From contig JAIPJL010000008.1 in the NCBI GenBank assembly GCA_021734165.1, forward strand, positions 1 through 51,046: DNA of 51,046 nucleotides, written 5' to 3'. The translations under genes and the position numbers were made by a program. Positions 42,537-50,908 of this stretch are shown piece after piece (the first letter of the stretch is position 1; every line of letters begins with the position of its first letter). The DNA comes from a bacterium (GTDB taxonomy: Bacteria > Electryoneota > AABM5-125-24 > Hatepunaeales > Hatepunaeaceae). The notes below the pieces were generated by a model that had not been told where the DNA came from, did no database searches, and saw nothing but the letters and a program-made list of their open reading frames with translations.

Positions 42537-42626
42537 AAACTAACTTGAGGAGTGTTGTCGGATTTGTCCTCAAGCCCGACATAGTACATTTCAAATAGCA
42601 ATTCACAAGGATTGATGAATTAACTT

Positions 42627-43595
42627 ATGCGACTTCCGAAATTTGATTACTTATCTCCAACCAGCCTGACAGAAGCGCTGGAAATTATGGGTGGCTATAA
42701 AAACAGACGGCTGAAATTACTCGGTGGTGGCACCGATCTTCTTGTCGATTTGCGCGATAAAGTCATCCTTGATGTGCATAATCCACACAATCAGGAGCAT
42801 CGCTGCCATATCAAACCGGTTCAGTCTGCTTTCAACGAACCTCCAGAATACTTACTGTCTCTTTCCCGCATAGCTGACCTGAGAGGTATTCGGTCTGAGG
42901 GAAATAAAATAATTATCGGAGCAATGACCACAATTACCGATCTTGAGCGGTCAGATATTGTTAAGAAAAAACTTTCCGGTTTGCATGATGGAGCATGGCA
43001 ACTTGGATCACCGCTTGTGAGAAATCGCGGAACTTACGGAGGTAATCTATGTAATGCCCGTCCTGCAGCGGATACCGCTATTCCCACGATGGCGCTTGGT
43101 GGAAAGTTAGTCTTAATCTCTAAGCGTGGTGAGAGAACCGTCGAGCATGACGATTTCGTCCTCGGACCCGGTAATACGATAATAATGCCGGATGAAATCC
43201 TCAAAGAGATAATATTTGATCTGCCGGATGTTCAATATGGCAGCGCCTATATCAAACTTGCCAATCGCAAAGCGCTTGAAATATCTGTTGTAGGAGCAGC
43301 CGCATCGGTAATCATAAAAGATGGCATAGTTATAAGCGCTCGAATCACACTTGGAGCCGTCGCTCCCAAACCATTGTTAGTCCCTGAAGCAGGTCAATTA
43401 CTGCTTGACAGAGAATTGACTGATGACAACATCGAAAAAGCAGCCAAGACAGCTTCAAAGAAAGCCAAACCGATTACCGATCACCGCGGTGGGGCTACTT
43501 ACAGAACATCCATGGTGGAAGTCCTAACCAAACGCGCCTTAATGATCTGCCGTGCCAGAGCGCTTAACGCAGAGAGAATGGAGGCATCGTCATGA
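42627..43595 (+). CDS. FAD-binding subunit of a xanthine dehydrogenase-family hydroxylase
   Basis: 322 residues. The FAD-binding glycine motif is LLGGGTDLLVDLRD, the second signature RNRGTYGGNLCNARPAADTA, and the CO-dehydrogenase-flavoprotein C-terminus follows (GAVAPKPLLVPEAGQLL). Between LRDKVI and YLLSLSRI there is an extra stretch of about 25 residues (VHNPHNQEHRCHIKP..) beyond the usual family length; with only one Cys it does not match the 4Fe-4S insert of 4-hydroxybenzoyl-CoA reductase. It overlaps the 2Fe-2S subunit by 4 bases. The large subunit is not next to it but at 48470, after four unrelated genes. Confidence 0.9.
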   Translation: MRLPKFDYLSPTSLTEALEIMGGYKNRRLKLLGGGTDLLVDLRDKVILDVHNPHNQEHRCHIKPVQSAFNEPPEYLLSLSRIADLRGIRSEGNKIIIGAMTTITDLERSDIVKKKLSGLHDGAWQLGSPLVRNRGTYGGNLCNARPAADTAIPTMALGGKLVLISKRGERTVEHDDFVLGPGNTIIMPDEILKEIIFDLPDVQYGSAYIKLANRKALEISVVGAAASVIIKDGIVISARITLGAVAPKPLLVPEAGQLLLDRELTDDNIEKAAKTASKKAKPITDHRGGATYRTSMVEVLTKRALMICRARALNAERMEASS

Positions 43596-44068
43596 AGCGC
43601 ATCATCCATTTGAAGGTCAACGGACTTGATCACGAAATCGCTGTCGAACCACGTCGCACACTCGCTGAAGCTCTCAGGATTGACCTTGGACTTACAGGCA
43701 CAAGGATCGGTTGCAGTATAGGTGATTGTGGCGCTTGCACGGTACTCATAGACGGAGTTCCTTCATTCTCATGCTTAACTCTTGCGGTTGAAGCGGAAGG
43801 ACATGAAATCCTGACTATCGAAGGCGTGGCTGACGGCAATAAGCTTCATCCTGTTCAGGAGGCGTTTGTAGAGGTTGGCGCTATACAGTGCGGTTTCTGT
43901 ACGCCCGGAATGGTACTTAGCACACTGGCGCTGCTTGATTACAATCCTGATCCCACTGAAGACGAAATAAGAAGGGCGTTGTCAGGAAACCTCTGCCGCT
44001 GCACGGGCTACCAGAAGATTATCGATGCGGTTAAGGATGCTGCGAGGCGAATGAAAGAATTAAGTTAA
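43592..44068 (+). CDS. 2Fe-2S subunit of a xanthine dehydrogenase-family hydroxylase
   Basis: 158 residues with two 2Fe-2S clusters: the plant-type CSIGDCGACTVLIDG with a later CLTLAV Cys, and the helical one with CGFCTPGM and NLCRCTGY. It passes electrons from the molybdenum site to FAD. The ATG overlaps the FAD subunit stop by 4 bases (ATGA), so the two are co-translated. Normal length. Confidence 0.95.
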   Translation: MKRIIHLKVNGLDHEIAVEPRRTLAEALRIDLGLTGTRIGCSIGDCGACTVLIDGVPSFSCLTLAVEAEGHEILTIEGVADGNKLHPVQEAFVEVGAIQCGFCTPGMVLSTLALLDYNPDPTEDEIRRALSGNLCRCTGYQKIIDAVKDAARRMKELS

Positions 44069-44080
44069 ACTATTCAAAAA

Positions 44081-44115
44081 CGCCAGTTTAGTGGCGTCAG
44101 ACATCCTCGTCTGAC
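44081..44115. repeat. Hairpin repeat at the left edge of the inserted block
   Basis: CGCC/GGCG (44081-44096) and GTCAGAC/GTCTGAC (44096-44102 and 44109-44115) follow each other. They lie directly after the 2Fe-2S subunit gene and recall the GTCAG-type hairpin at 14106. Confidence 0.5.
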
Positions 44116-44160
44116 ATGTAAGTCATGTTACAGTAGCAAAATACAACAAAGGACAACCAA

Positions 44161-45147
44161 ATAGACAACGTAAAACAAATACATTCTAAAACCAAACCAA
44201 CTGTAATGGTAAAAAACCTTTTATCAGGAGCAATTCTATTCCCGTTTTTTACTGCATTGCTCAAATTTTATTTTTTGGAAGAGCTGCTGTCCACGTTTGA
44301 AACTTTGGCGCTGATAGTTGTTGGAGCATTTTTAGGAATTATTGCTGGAGTTTTTGTAAGAAGATCACAACGAAATTTACATAACAGGATTGATTTATTA
44401 ACCGCTAAGGATACTGAATCCAATCGTATAATTGATGATTTTAACGAAGTAGTCAGTTCTTATAAATCGGAGATTGAAAATATAAATGAGTATCTTCACA
44501 ACGCAATCGAGGAAAATGAAAAAGTTAAACAGATTCTCTGGGAAAGTGAAGAGCGACTATCGAATGCGGTAACAAATGCACCTATTGTACTATATATATT
44601 GGACGATGAACACAGATTTACTTTCATACAGGGTAATGTTCTTGATTCTTTAGGTGTGAAATCAGGCGATATTGTTGGCAAGCTGCTGTCAGATGTTTTC
44701 CCAAAATCTATAGGACTTCAAAATGGTCTCGAAGTAGTCTTGAAAGGTGGAATATTCGAAACAGAAATAAAAATTAGACGAACTTGGCTAGAGGCTCGCA
44801 TCATCCCCCAGAAGAATGAGTCAGGTGAGATTGTTGGCGTGGTTGGCGTCGCTACTGATATTACTGATCGCAAAATGGCAGAGAGACAGCGAGAGAAATT
44901 AATCAAAGAACTTAAGCAGGCAATTTCAAAGATTAGAATACTAAGTGGATTAGTTCCTATATGCGCTAATTGTAAAAAGATACGTGATGATAAGGGTTAC
45001 TGGAACCAGATCGAGAAATACATTTCCGAGCATTCCGACGCCGTGTTCAGCCATGGAATATGTCCCGATTGCGCGCAAAAATTATATCCGGAATTATACA
45101 ACAAAAAAGTTACTGAAAACGCAGAGGTAAATGATGGTAACAATTAA
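44161..45147 (+). CDS. Membrane PAS protein with a C-terminal zinc-ribbon motif, ATA start
   Basis: The start is inferred at ATA 44161, seven bases after AAAGGA (44148-44153); ATG 44206 lies 15 codons further on with no ribosome-binding site. The product of 328 residues has one or two membrane segments (about 20-65), a coiled coil (70-125), a PAS domain (about 127-240: ERLSNAVTNAPIVLYILDDE and GVVGVATDITDRKMAE) and a ribbon motif PICANCKKIRDDKGYWNQIE with HGICPDCA, which puts four cysteines in place for zinc. There is no kinase, GGDEF or other output domain. It is likely a sensor or scaffold in signalling. It overlaps the next gene by 17 bases. Confidence 0.7.
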   Translation: MDNVKQIHSKTKPTVMVKNLLSGAILFPFFTALLKFYFLEELLSTFETLALIVVGAFLGIIAGVFVRRSQRNLHNRIDLLTAKDTESNRIIDDFNEVVSSYKSEIENINEYLHNAIEENEKVKQILWESEERLSNAVTNAPIVLYILDDEHRFTFIQGNVLDSLGVKSGDIVGKLLSDVFPKSIGLQNGLEVVLKGGIFETEIKIRRTWLEARIIPQKNESGEIVGVVGVATDITDRKMAERQREKLIKELKQAISKIRILSGLVPICANCKKIRDDKGYWNQIEKYISEHSDAVFSHGICPDCAQKLYPELYNKKVTENAEVNDGNN

Positions 45148-46372
45148 CGCCTATCTGATATTCATTCTCGCAGTAATAGTCGGAGGTTTTTTACTCGACC
45201 TGGTAGTCGAATACCTTAATCTGAAGCGTTTAAAACCTGATTTACCGGAAGAGTTTGATGGATTTTACGATGCAGAGAAATACTCAAAATCTCAGGATTA
45301 TACTCGTACACGAACCCGGTTCGGATTTATTGTCGGGACATTCAATCTGATACTATTATTAGCTTTTCTGTTGGCTGGTGGATTCAATTATATTGATCAA
45401 CTTGTAAGAAGTATTGGTTGGGGAATGATACCGACAGGACTGGTATTCGGGTTTATACTCACCATCGGATCGAAAATTATTCATATTCCTTTTTCAATAT
45501 ACAGCACATTCGTCATCGAAGAAAAATTCGGTTTTAATAAAACCACGGCACGAACCTATATTGTTGATGTGATAAAGGCAACAATAATCTTTGTTATTAT
45601 AAGTGTACCTATATTTGCGATGATACTCTGGTTTTTCGCTGAAACAGGAGAACTTGCCTGGCTTTATATCTGGGGCGCGCTTACACTTTTCCAGATAATT
45701 ATGATGTTTATAGCGCCTGTGTTGATCATGCCATTGTTTAATAAATTCACACCGTTAGAAGATGGTGAGCTGCGATCCGCAATTGAGCAATATACAGAGA
45801 AACATAACTTCAAGATGAAGGGTGTGTTCACTATGGACGGCTCAAAGCGTTCTACAAAGTCGAATGCGTTCTTCACAGGTTTGGGCAAGTCTCGACGGAT
45901 TGCTTTATATGATACTCTTATAGCGAGACATACAGTCGGTGAGTTGCTTGGAGTCCTGGCTCATGAAATCGGGCATTACAAGCTTAAACACATTCCTAAA
46001 CAAATAATTGCAGCAATTCTGAGCAGTGGTTTGATGCTTTTTATTCTCAGTCTATTTATTAATAATCGTGGTTTATTCGATGCTTTCGGCATGGAAGAAA
46101 CGTCCATTTATGCGAGTCTGGTGCTTTTCGGCTTTCTTTACACACCGATTTCAATGGTTATTAGCATTTTGTCGAATATATCCTCGCGTAAACACGAATT
46201 CCAGGCTGACAGGTTTGCTGTTGAAACAACAGGCGACAACAGCAGCTACACAACAGCGTTGAAGAAGCTTAGCGTAAACAATCTTTCAAATCTTACACCT
46301 CATCCGTTAAAAGTGTTTTTAGAGTACGATCATCCACCGGTGTTGGAGCGGATTAAAGCGTTGAATAAATAG
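45131..46372 (+). CDS. M48-family (Ste24-like) membrane zinc metalloprotease
   Basis: 413 residues. Ste24/CAAX-protease pattern: a membrane helix at each end of the first half, the zinc motif LAHEIGHYKLKH (His278, Glu279, His282), and the third ligand Glu in EFQADRFAVETTG. The KRSTKSNAFFTGLGKSRRIA segment before it is typical. In bacteria it degrades damaged or misfolded membrane proteins; prenylation is not expected. The ATG overlaps the PAS gene, which suggests co-expression. Confidence 0.9.
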   Translation: MMVTINAYLIFILAVIVGGFLLDLVVEYLNLKRLKPDLPEEFDGFYDAEKYSKSQDYTRTRTRFGFIVGTFNLILLLAFLLAGGFNYIDQLVRSIGWGMIPTGLVFGFILTIGSKIIHIPFSIYSTFVIEEKFGFNKTTARTYIVDVIKATIIFVIISVPIFAMILWFFAETGELAWLYIWGALTLFQIIMMFIAPVLIMPLFNKFTPLEDGELRSAIEQYTEKHNFKMKGVFTMDGSKRSTKSNAFFTGLGKSRRIALYDTLIARHTVGELLGVLAHEIGHYKLKHIPKQIIAAILSSGLMLFILSLFINNRGLFDAFGMEETSIYASLVLFGFLYTPISMVISILSNISSRKHEFQADRFAVETTGDNSSYTTALKKLSVNNLSNLTPHPLKVFLEYDHPPVLERIKALNK

Positions 46373-46391
46373 ATTCATAGAGAGATAGATA

Positions 46392-47657
46392 ATAGACCTA
46401 AACAAAATAAAATCAAATTTCAAAAATCTGAGACGCTTCATTCACTTGACCGTCCGGGAATTTATTGATGATAATCTGTTCCTGCGAGCGATGGCATTGA
46501 CCTTTGTGACTTTGCTGTCAGTCGTGCCGATGCTGGGAATAATTTTCAGCATGTTCAAGATGTTCGGGGGGGGCGAATGGTTTATGGAGTATATCAGACC
46601 ATTCCTGCTGCGTACACTCGCTCCCGGTAGCGGACCTGTTGTCGCTCAACGAATCGAAGAACTGCTTCTGACAAAGGGCGGGTCAGCCGTAGGAAGTATC
46701 AGCTTGATCTTTCTCGTGGTTACTGTTTATGTCATTTTCAGCGCTATTGAAAGCACATTCAACCTGATTTGGCGAAGTAATTCCAGAGCAGGAGCGCTTA
46801 ATCGGATTCCGTTGTACTGGGGTTTGGTCAGTATTATTCCCGTCCTGGTCATCAGTTCTCTGGCTTTAACAACATACCTGAAGGCTCTACCTTTTGTACA
46901 TCAAGCAGTGAAGCATGTAGGTTTTGCAGAGAGCATTTTCAGCAGAACTCTTCCCGTATTGATGATAATGCTCGGTTTTTTCCTGTTGTACAGATTCCTC
47001 CCAAATGCCTCCGTTAAAACACGATCTGCGATTGTTGGCGCAATAACTGCTGGAATCGTTTATGAGATTGTGAAGATGGGTTTTATTTTCTATACCGGCA
47101 AGCTGGTAAAGTTTGATATTTTCTACGGTTCTCTTGCAATTATTCCATTGCTGATGATCTGGGTGAGCCTTTCATGGGTTGTTGTTTTAATGGGAGTTGA
47201 AGTCTGCTATGTTACCCAGCATTTTAACCTTTTGCGCATTCGACGGAAACATGTGCTTATTTCAAGGGATCAGGAGGATGCGCTTGCCTATCAGATTCTA
47301 ACTCAGGTTACTTTTGCGTTCAGGGGGCAGAGAAAACCTGTGATGCTTGAGGAATGGAGCGAAATCTATACAATGCCGCCCGGTAATGTGAGAGCAATTG
47401 TAGAAAGGCTCAAACGAGGTGGATTTATTGACATTAATGGCAAGAACAAAAACGAAATACGACTGCTAAAAGATCCCGATTATATAACTATAAACGATGT
47501 AAACAAAGTACTTTCTGCTGAAGATCTTACTGAGTGGGACTGGCCCGATGACAGCTCTTGGCGAAAAGTTCAGGAGTGGTTAAAATTAAAAAAGGATTCG
47601 GGAACGCTTGATCAATTAGTAAGAATTATAGACAGTGAGAGCAAAGCTGTTGAATGA
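46392..47657 (+). CDS. YihY/virulence-factor BrkB family protein, possible ATA start
   Basis: YihY-type membrane protein with six helices (LTFVTLLSVVPMLGI; SISLIFLVVTVYVIFSAIE; FLLYRFLPN; DIFYGSLAIIPLLMIWV). After residue about 285 comes a winged-helix-like region (PGNVRAIVERLKRGGFID). The first ATG/GTG/TTG in this frame is TTG 46446, but the family's charged helix (NFKNLRRFIHLTVREFIDD) starts earlier, in frame from ATA 46392; AGAGAG lies about 8 bases before it. I take 46392 (421 residues), with TTG 46446 as the alternative. Often annotated as ribonuclease BN, but this family is not the nuclease. The 3' end overlaps the methyltransferase. Confidence 0.75.
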   Translation: MDLNKIKSNFKNLRRFIHLTVREFIDDNLFLRAMALTFVTLLSVVPMLGIIFSMFKMFGGGEWFMEYIRPFLLRTLAPGSGPVVAQRIEELLLTKGGSAVGSISLIFLVVTVYVIFSAIESTFNLIWRSNSRAGALNRIPLYWGLVSIIPVLVISSLALTTYLKALPFVHQAVKHVGFAESIFSRTLPVLMIMLGFFLLYRFLPNASVKTRSAIVGAITAGIVYEIVKMGFIFYTGKLVKFDIFYGSLAIIPLLMIWVSLSWVVVLMGVEVCYVTQHFNLLRIRRKHVLISRDQEDALAYQILTQVTFAFRGQRKPVMLEEWSEIYTMPPGNVRAIVERLKRGGFIDINGKNKNEIRLLKDPDYITINDVNKVLSAEDLTEWDWPDDSSWRKVQEWLKLKKDSGTLDQLVRIIDSESKAVE

Positions 47658-48348
47658 TCGCTTAACTTTGTATCACGGTGATTCCTCTGAATTGCTCAAG
47701 AATATTCCCGATAATCAAATTGATTTTATTCTGACTGATCCGCCATATAACCTAGGCCCGTATTCAACCGGTAATATGAAGTTTGGCTGGCGATCGGACA
47801 TTAACAATGATCTTGCCGAATGGGACGGAAAATTTGATCCTGCTGATTATAAAGACGAATTTTTAAGGATACTGAAACCGAGTGGAAACCTGTTTTCGTT
47901 TTGCTCATATAATATGCTTGGACGCTGGCATGAAGTGTTCGATCCGCTGTTTGATACGTTTCAGTACTTCATCTGGCACAAAACCAATCCGGTTCCGAAA
48001 TTTCGTAAAGCTGGTTTCCTGAACAGTTGTGAGATGATCGTGTGCATGTGGAATAAGGGGCATACCTGGAATTTCGGTAAGCAGAGCGAAATGCACAATC
48101 ACTTTGAATGCCCGATCTGCATGGGATTAGAAAGGGTAAAAGAACCCAAACATCCGACTCAGAAACCTTTGAAGCTTCTAAAATATCTGATTGGGATTGC
48201 ATCTAACGAAAACAACCTCGTGCTTGATCCTTTCATGGGAGTTGGCTCGACTGGCGTCGCTGCTATGGAGCTGAACAGACGCTTCATCGGTATCGAATTG
48301 GATAAAGAATACTTCAAAGCTGCTCAGAAGAGATTAAAGATAGACTAA
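47635..48348 (+). CDS. DNA methyltransferase, beta class (DPPY)
   Basis: 237 residues. The catalytic motif DPPYNLG (Asp35) comes first and the SAM motif PFMGVGSTGVAAMEL with IGIELD comes at the end, the order of the beta group, which makes N6-adenine or N4-cytosine marks. A short zinc-like insert NHFECPICMGLER sits between them. No restriction endonuclease or phage neighbour is visible, so it looks like a solitary methyltransferase. GTG 47635 overlaps the preceding gene by 23 bases; TTG 47650, with GAGAG before it, is an equally good start. It is followed by a hairpin that probably terminates it. Confidence 0.88.
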   Translation: MRAKLLNDRLTLYHGDSSELLKNIPDNQIDFILTDPPYNLGPYSTGNMKFGWRSDINNDLAEWDGKFDPADYKDEFLRILKPSGNLFSFCSYNMLGRWHEVFDPLFDTFQYFIWHKTNPVPKFRKAGFLNSCEMIVCMWNKGHTWNFGKQSEMHNHFECPICMGLERVKEPKHPTQKPLKLLKYLIGIASNENNLVLDPFMGVGSTGVAAMELNRRFIGIELDKEYFKAAQKRLKID

Positions 48349-48350
48349 AC

Positions 48351-48371
48351 TAATCCGCCTTTGGCGGATTA
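48351..48371 (+). terminator. Hairpin after the methyltransferase
   Basis: TAATCCGCC (48351-48359) pairs with GGCGGATTA (48363-48371) around TTT. It starts three bases after the stop codon. No strong T run follows, so termination is likely but not certain. Confidence 0.5.
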
Positions 48372-48382
48372 AATGTGAATAG

Positions 48383-48441
48383 CCACCGGCTTAGCCGGTG
48401 GAGATGATTACATAACAAAACTAACAACCCTGAAGGGGTTG
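48383..48441. repeat. Hairpin cluster at the right edge of the inserted block
   Basis: CCACCGGC-TTA-GCCGGTGG (48383-48401) and CAACCC-TGAAG-GGGTTG (48425-48441) follow each other. Together with the hairpin at 48351 they fill the gap before the Mo-subunit gene. Confidence 0.6.
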
Positions 48442-48469
48442 AACCTGAATGAAACACTCAAGTTAAACC

Positions 48470-50836
48470 ATGACCTACAAAATCCTTAACACCCGCGCGC
48501 CGCGCGTTGACGCCATTGACAAAGTCACAGGCAGAGCCCAATACACCGACGACCTTTCGCGTCCCGGTCAGCTTTACTGCGCTATACTCCACAGCCCCAT
48601 CGCTCACGGACGCATCCTGAACATCGACACATCGAAGGCTGAGAGTCTGCCCGGAGTTAAAGCAGTCATCACAGGCAAAGACACCGGAACGATCAAATAT
48701 GGCGTATCTCCCGCACGCTATGATGAGACAATACTCTGCCTTGACAAGGTTCGTTATATCGGTGATGAAATTGCTGCGGTTGCGGCGATTGACAAAGATA
48801 CTGCGCTTGATGCAATAAACTTAATCGATGTGGAATTCGAAGAGCTTCCTTATGTACTTGATGGTATTGAAGCCATGAAAGAAGGCGCTCCGCAGCTTCA
48901 CGAGAAGTACAAGCGCAATATCTGTGCGAAGGTGAACTGGAATTTTGGTGATGTGAAATCAGTCGAAAAAGATGCTGATGTTGTCAGAACGGATAAGCTG
49001 ACTTCCCAGATGCAGGATGGAGCTTTTATAGAACCACAGGCGATCCTTGCTGAGGTTGATGGCTCCGGAAGGCTGACTATGTACAGCTCCACGCAAGCTC
49101 CACATTATATCCAGCGCACGCTGGCTATGGCGCTTGAGATTCCGCTTGAGAAGGTCAGGGTTATCAAGCCTGCCGTTGGTGGAGGATTCGGACCGAAGGC
49201 GTCCTGCTCCACTGCCGAGCTTGTTACCTGTAAATTGGCGATGATAACGGGTAAACCTGTCAAGATGACGTTTGACAGAGAGCAGGTATTCCTTCATTCA
49301 CGCGCCAGACACCAGTTTTTTCACACCATGACCACCGGCGTTAAGAAGGACGGGACAATACTATTCCTCAAGCATAATTGCATTCTGGATGGAGGCGCTT
49401 ATGCCAGCTTTGGGATTGCAACGGTTTACTACGCCGGATCTCTGCTCGGTGGACCATACCGCTTGAAACACATGGATTATGATGGTTACCGGGTAGTTAC
49501 AAATAAACCCACCAGCGGCGCTCAACGCGGTCATGGAGCGGTACATGCGCGCGCCTTGTTCGAGATGCAACTTGATCTGATAGCGAAAGAGCTGGGTATG
49601 GACCCAATTGAACTGAGGCTTAAAAACGTCATGGGAGCAGGAGAGACCACCTGCAACGAGCTTTATATGTCCAGCCTTGGAATGCGCGAGTGCCTTGAAG
49701 CGGTCAGAGATAAATCCGGCTGGGCTGAAATATATAAGTTAAAAAAGACTAAAAGAGGTAATAACAACCATAAAGCCCGCGGCATCGGCGCAGCCTGTGG
49801 ATTCTTCGTATCAGGCGCAGGCTATCCCATCTACCGTTCGCAGACTTATCATGCGACGGTTGTGACACGTATCAGTGAAACCGGAGGCTTTGCAATTGTT
49901 GAATCCGGTGCTGCTGATATAGGGCAGGGATCGGACACGGTTCTCGCTATGATCACAGCGGAAGTGCTCGGTATATCGCTTAACGAAGTCAAAGTCAAAT
50001 CTGGTGACAGCGATCTGTCGGTTGACCTTGGAGCGTACTCAAGTCGCACGACTTTAATGGCAGGGCATGCCTGTAAGGAAGCCGCAGAAGCCTGCCGCGA
50101 TAAAATCCTCAGTTCAGTCGCAAAAAGAGTAAATGCAAAGCAAACTGATCTCTATATTGAAGAAGGGTTGGTCAGAAGTAGGAAAGGCGAGGTTGATTTC
50201 AGTGGCATCCGCGAGGAATTCCTGCAGGAGCACGTAGGATTTACTGACCATCCGACTGATGAGTATCTGACATTCCGTGAAGCGGCTCGCATCGCCTTCA
50301 TGGAGCATGGCAGCATCGTCGGAACGGGTAAGTATAAACCACCCAAGCTCGGCGGTTCGTTCAAAGGAGCTACTGTAGGGACGTCACCGGCATTCGGCTG
50401 CTCGGCTCAGATTGCGGAAGTGGAGGTTGATCTGGAGACAGGGGAGGTTGACGTTAAGAAAATAACCGGATCGCATGACTGCGGGTTTGCGATCAACCGC
50501 ACCCAGGTCGAAGGTCAGATGCAGGGATCAATGTCTATGGGCTTGGGCGAGGCGCTGATGGAGGAGATCATGTTCGACAACAAAGGAAGTGTGCTTAACC
50601 GAAATCTCGCTGAATATAAGATCCCGACTTCGCTGGACATGCCGCAGTTGGATTCCATCATCATCGAAACCAACGAACCCAACGGACCTTTTGGCGCAAA
50701 AGAGGTTGGAGAAGGCGCTATCATGCCGGTAATACCGGCTATACTGAACGCCATCCGCGACGCAACAGGAGTGCAGATCACAGAACTGCCCGCAAAACCT
50801 GAACGAATCGTAGAGGGGATGAAAAAGAAAAAGTAG
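48470..50836 (+). CDS. Molybdenum-cofactor subunit of a xanthine dehydrogenase-family hydroxylase
   Basis: 788 residues. The first domain has TRAPRVDAIDKVTGRAQYTD. The molybdopterin motifs are VGGGFGPKA, the TSGAQRGHG loop and, near the end, the active-site region FGAKEVGEGAIMPVIPAI with the catalytic Glu of this family (KEVGEG). The AQRGHG loop replaces the usual AFRG(F/Y)G, as in aromatic-acid or purine-like branches; I do not assign a substrate. The FAD and 2Fe-2S subunits it needs are encoded 4.4 kb upstream. The ATG has no strong ribosome-binding site, and expression may depend on a promoter in the preceding hairpin region. Confidence 0.9.
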   Translation: MTYKILNTRAPRVDAIDKVTGRAQYTDDLSRPGQLYCAILHSPIAHGRILNIDTSKAESLPGVKAVITGKDTGTIKYGVSPARYDETILCLDKVRYIGDEIAAVAAIDKDTALDAINLIDVEFEELPYVLDGIEAMKEGAPQLHEKYKRNICAKVNWNFGDVKSVEKDADVVRTDKLTSQMQDGAFIEPQAILAEVDGSGRLTMYSSTQAPHYIQRTLAMALEIPLEKVRVIKPAVGGGFGPKASCSTAELVTCKLAMITGKPVKMTFDREQVFLHSRARHQFFHTMTTGVKKDGTILFLKHNCILDGGAYASFGIATVYYAGSLLGGPYRLKHMDYDGYRVVTNKPTSGAQRGHGAVHARALFEMQLDLIAKELGMDPIELRLKNVMGAGETTCNELYMSSLGMRECLEAVRDKSGWAEIYKLKKTKRGNNNHKARGIGAACGFFVSGAGYPIYRSQTYHATVVTRISETGGFAIVESGAADIGQGSDTVLAMITAEVLGISLNEVKVKSGDSDLSVDLGAYSSRTTLMAGHACKEAAEACRDKILSSVAKRVNAKQTDLYIEEGLVRSRKGEVDFSGIREEFLQEHVGFTDHPTDEYLTFREAARIAFMEHGSIVGTGKYKPPKLGGSFKGATVGTSPAFGCSAQIAEVEVDLETGEVDVKKITGSHDCGFAINRTQVEGQMQGSMSMGLGEALMEEIMFDNKGSVLNRNLAEYKIPTSLDMPQLDSIIIETNEPNGPFGAKEVGEGAIMPVIPAILNAIRDATGVQITELPAKPERIVEGMKKKK

Positions 50837-50908
50837 TAGTCAATGTTTGAAATATTGGTATATATGTGATAATTGTATTGCTTTTTGACTGAATTTGTTG
50901 TATATTGC

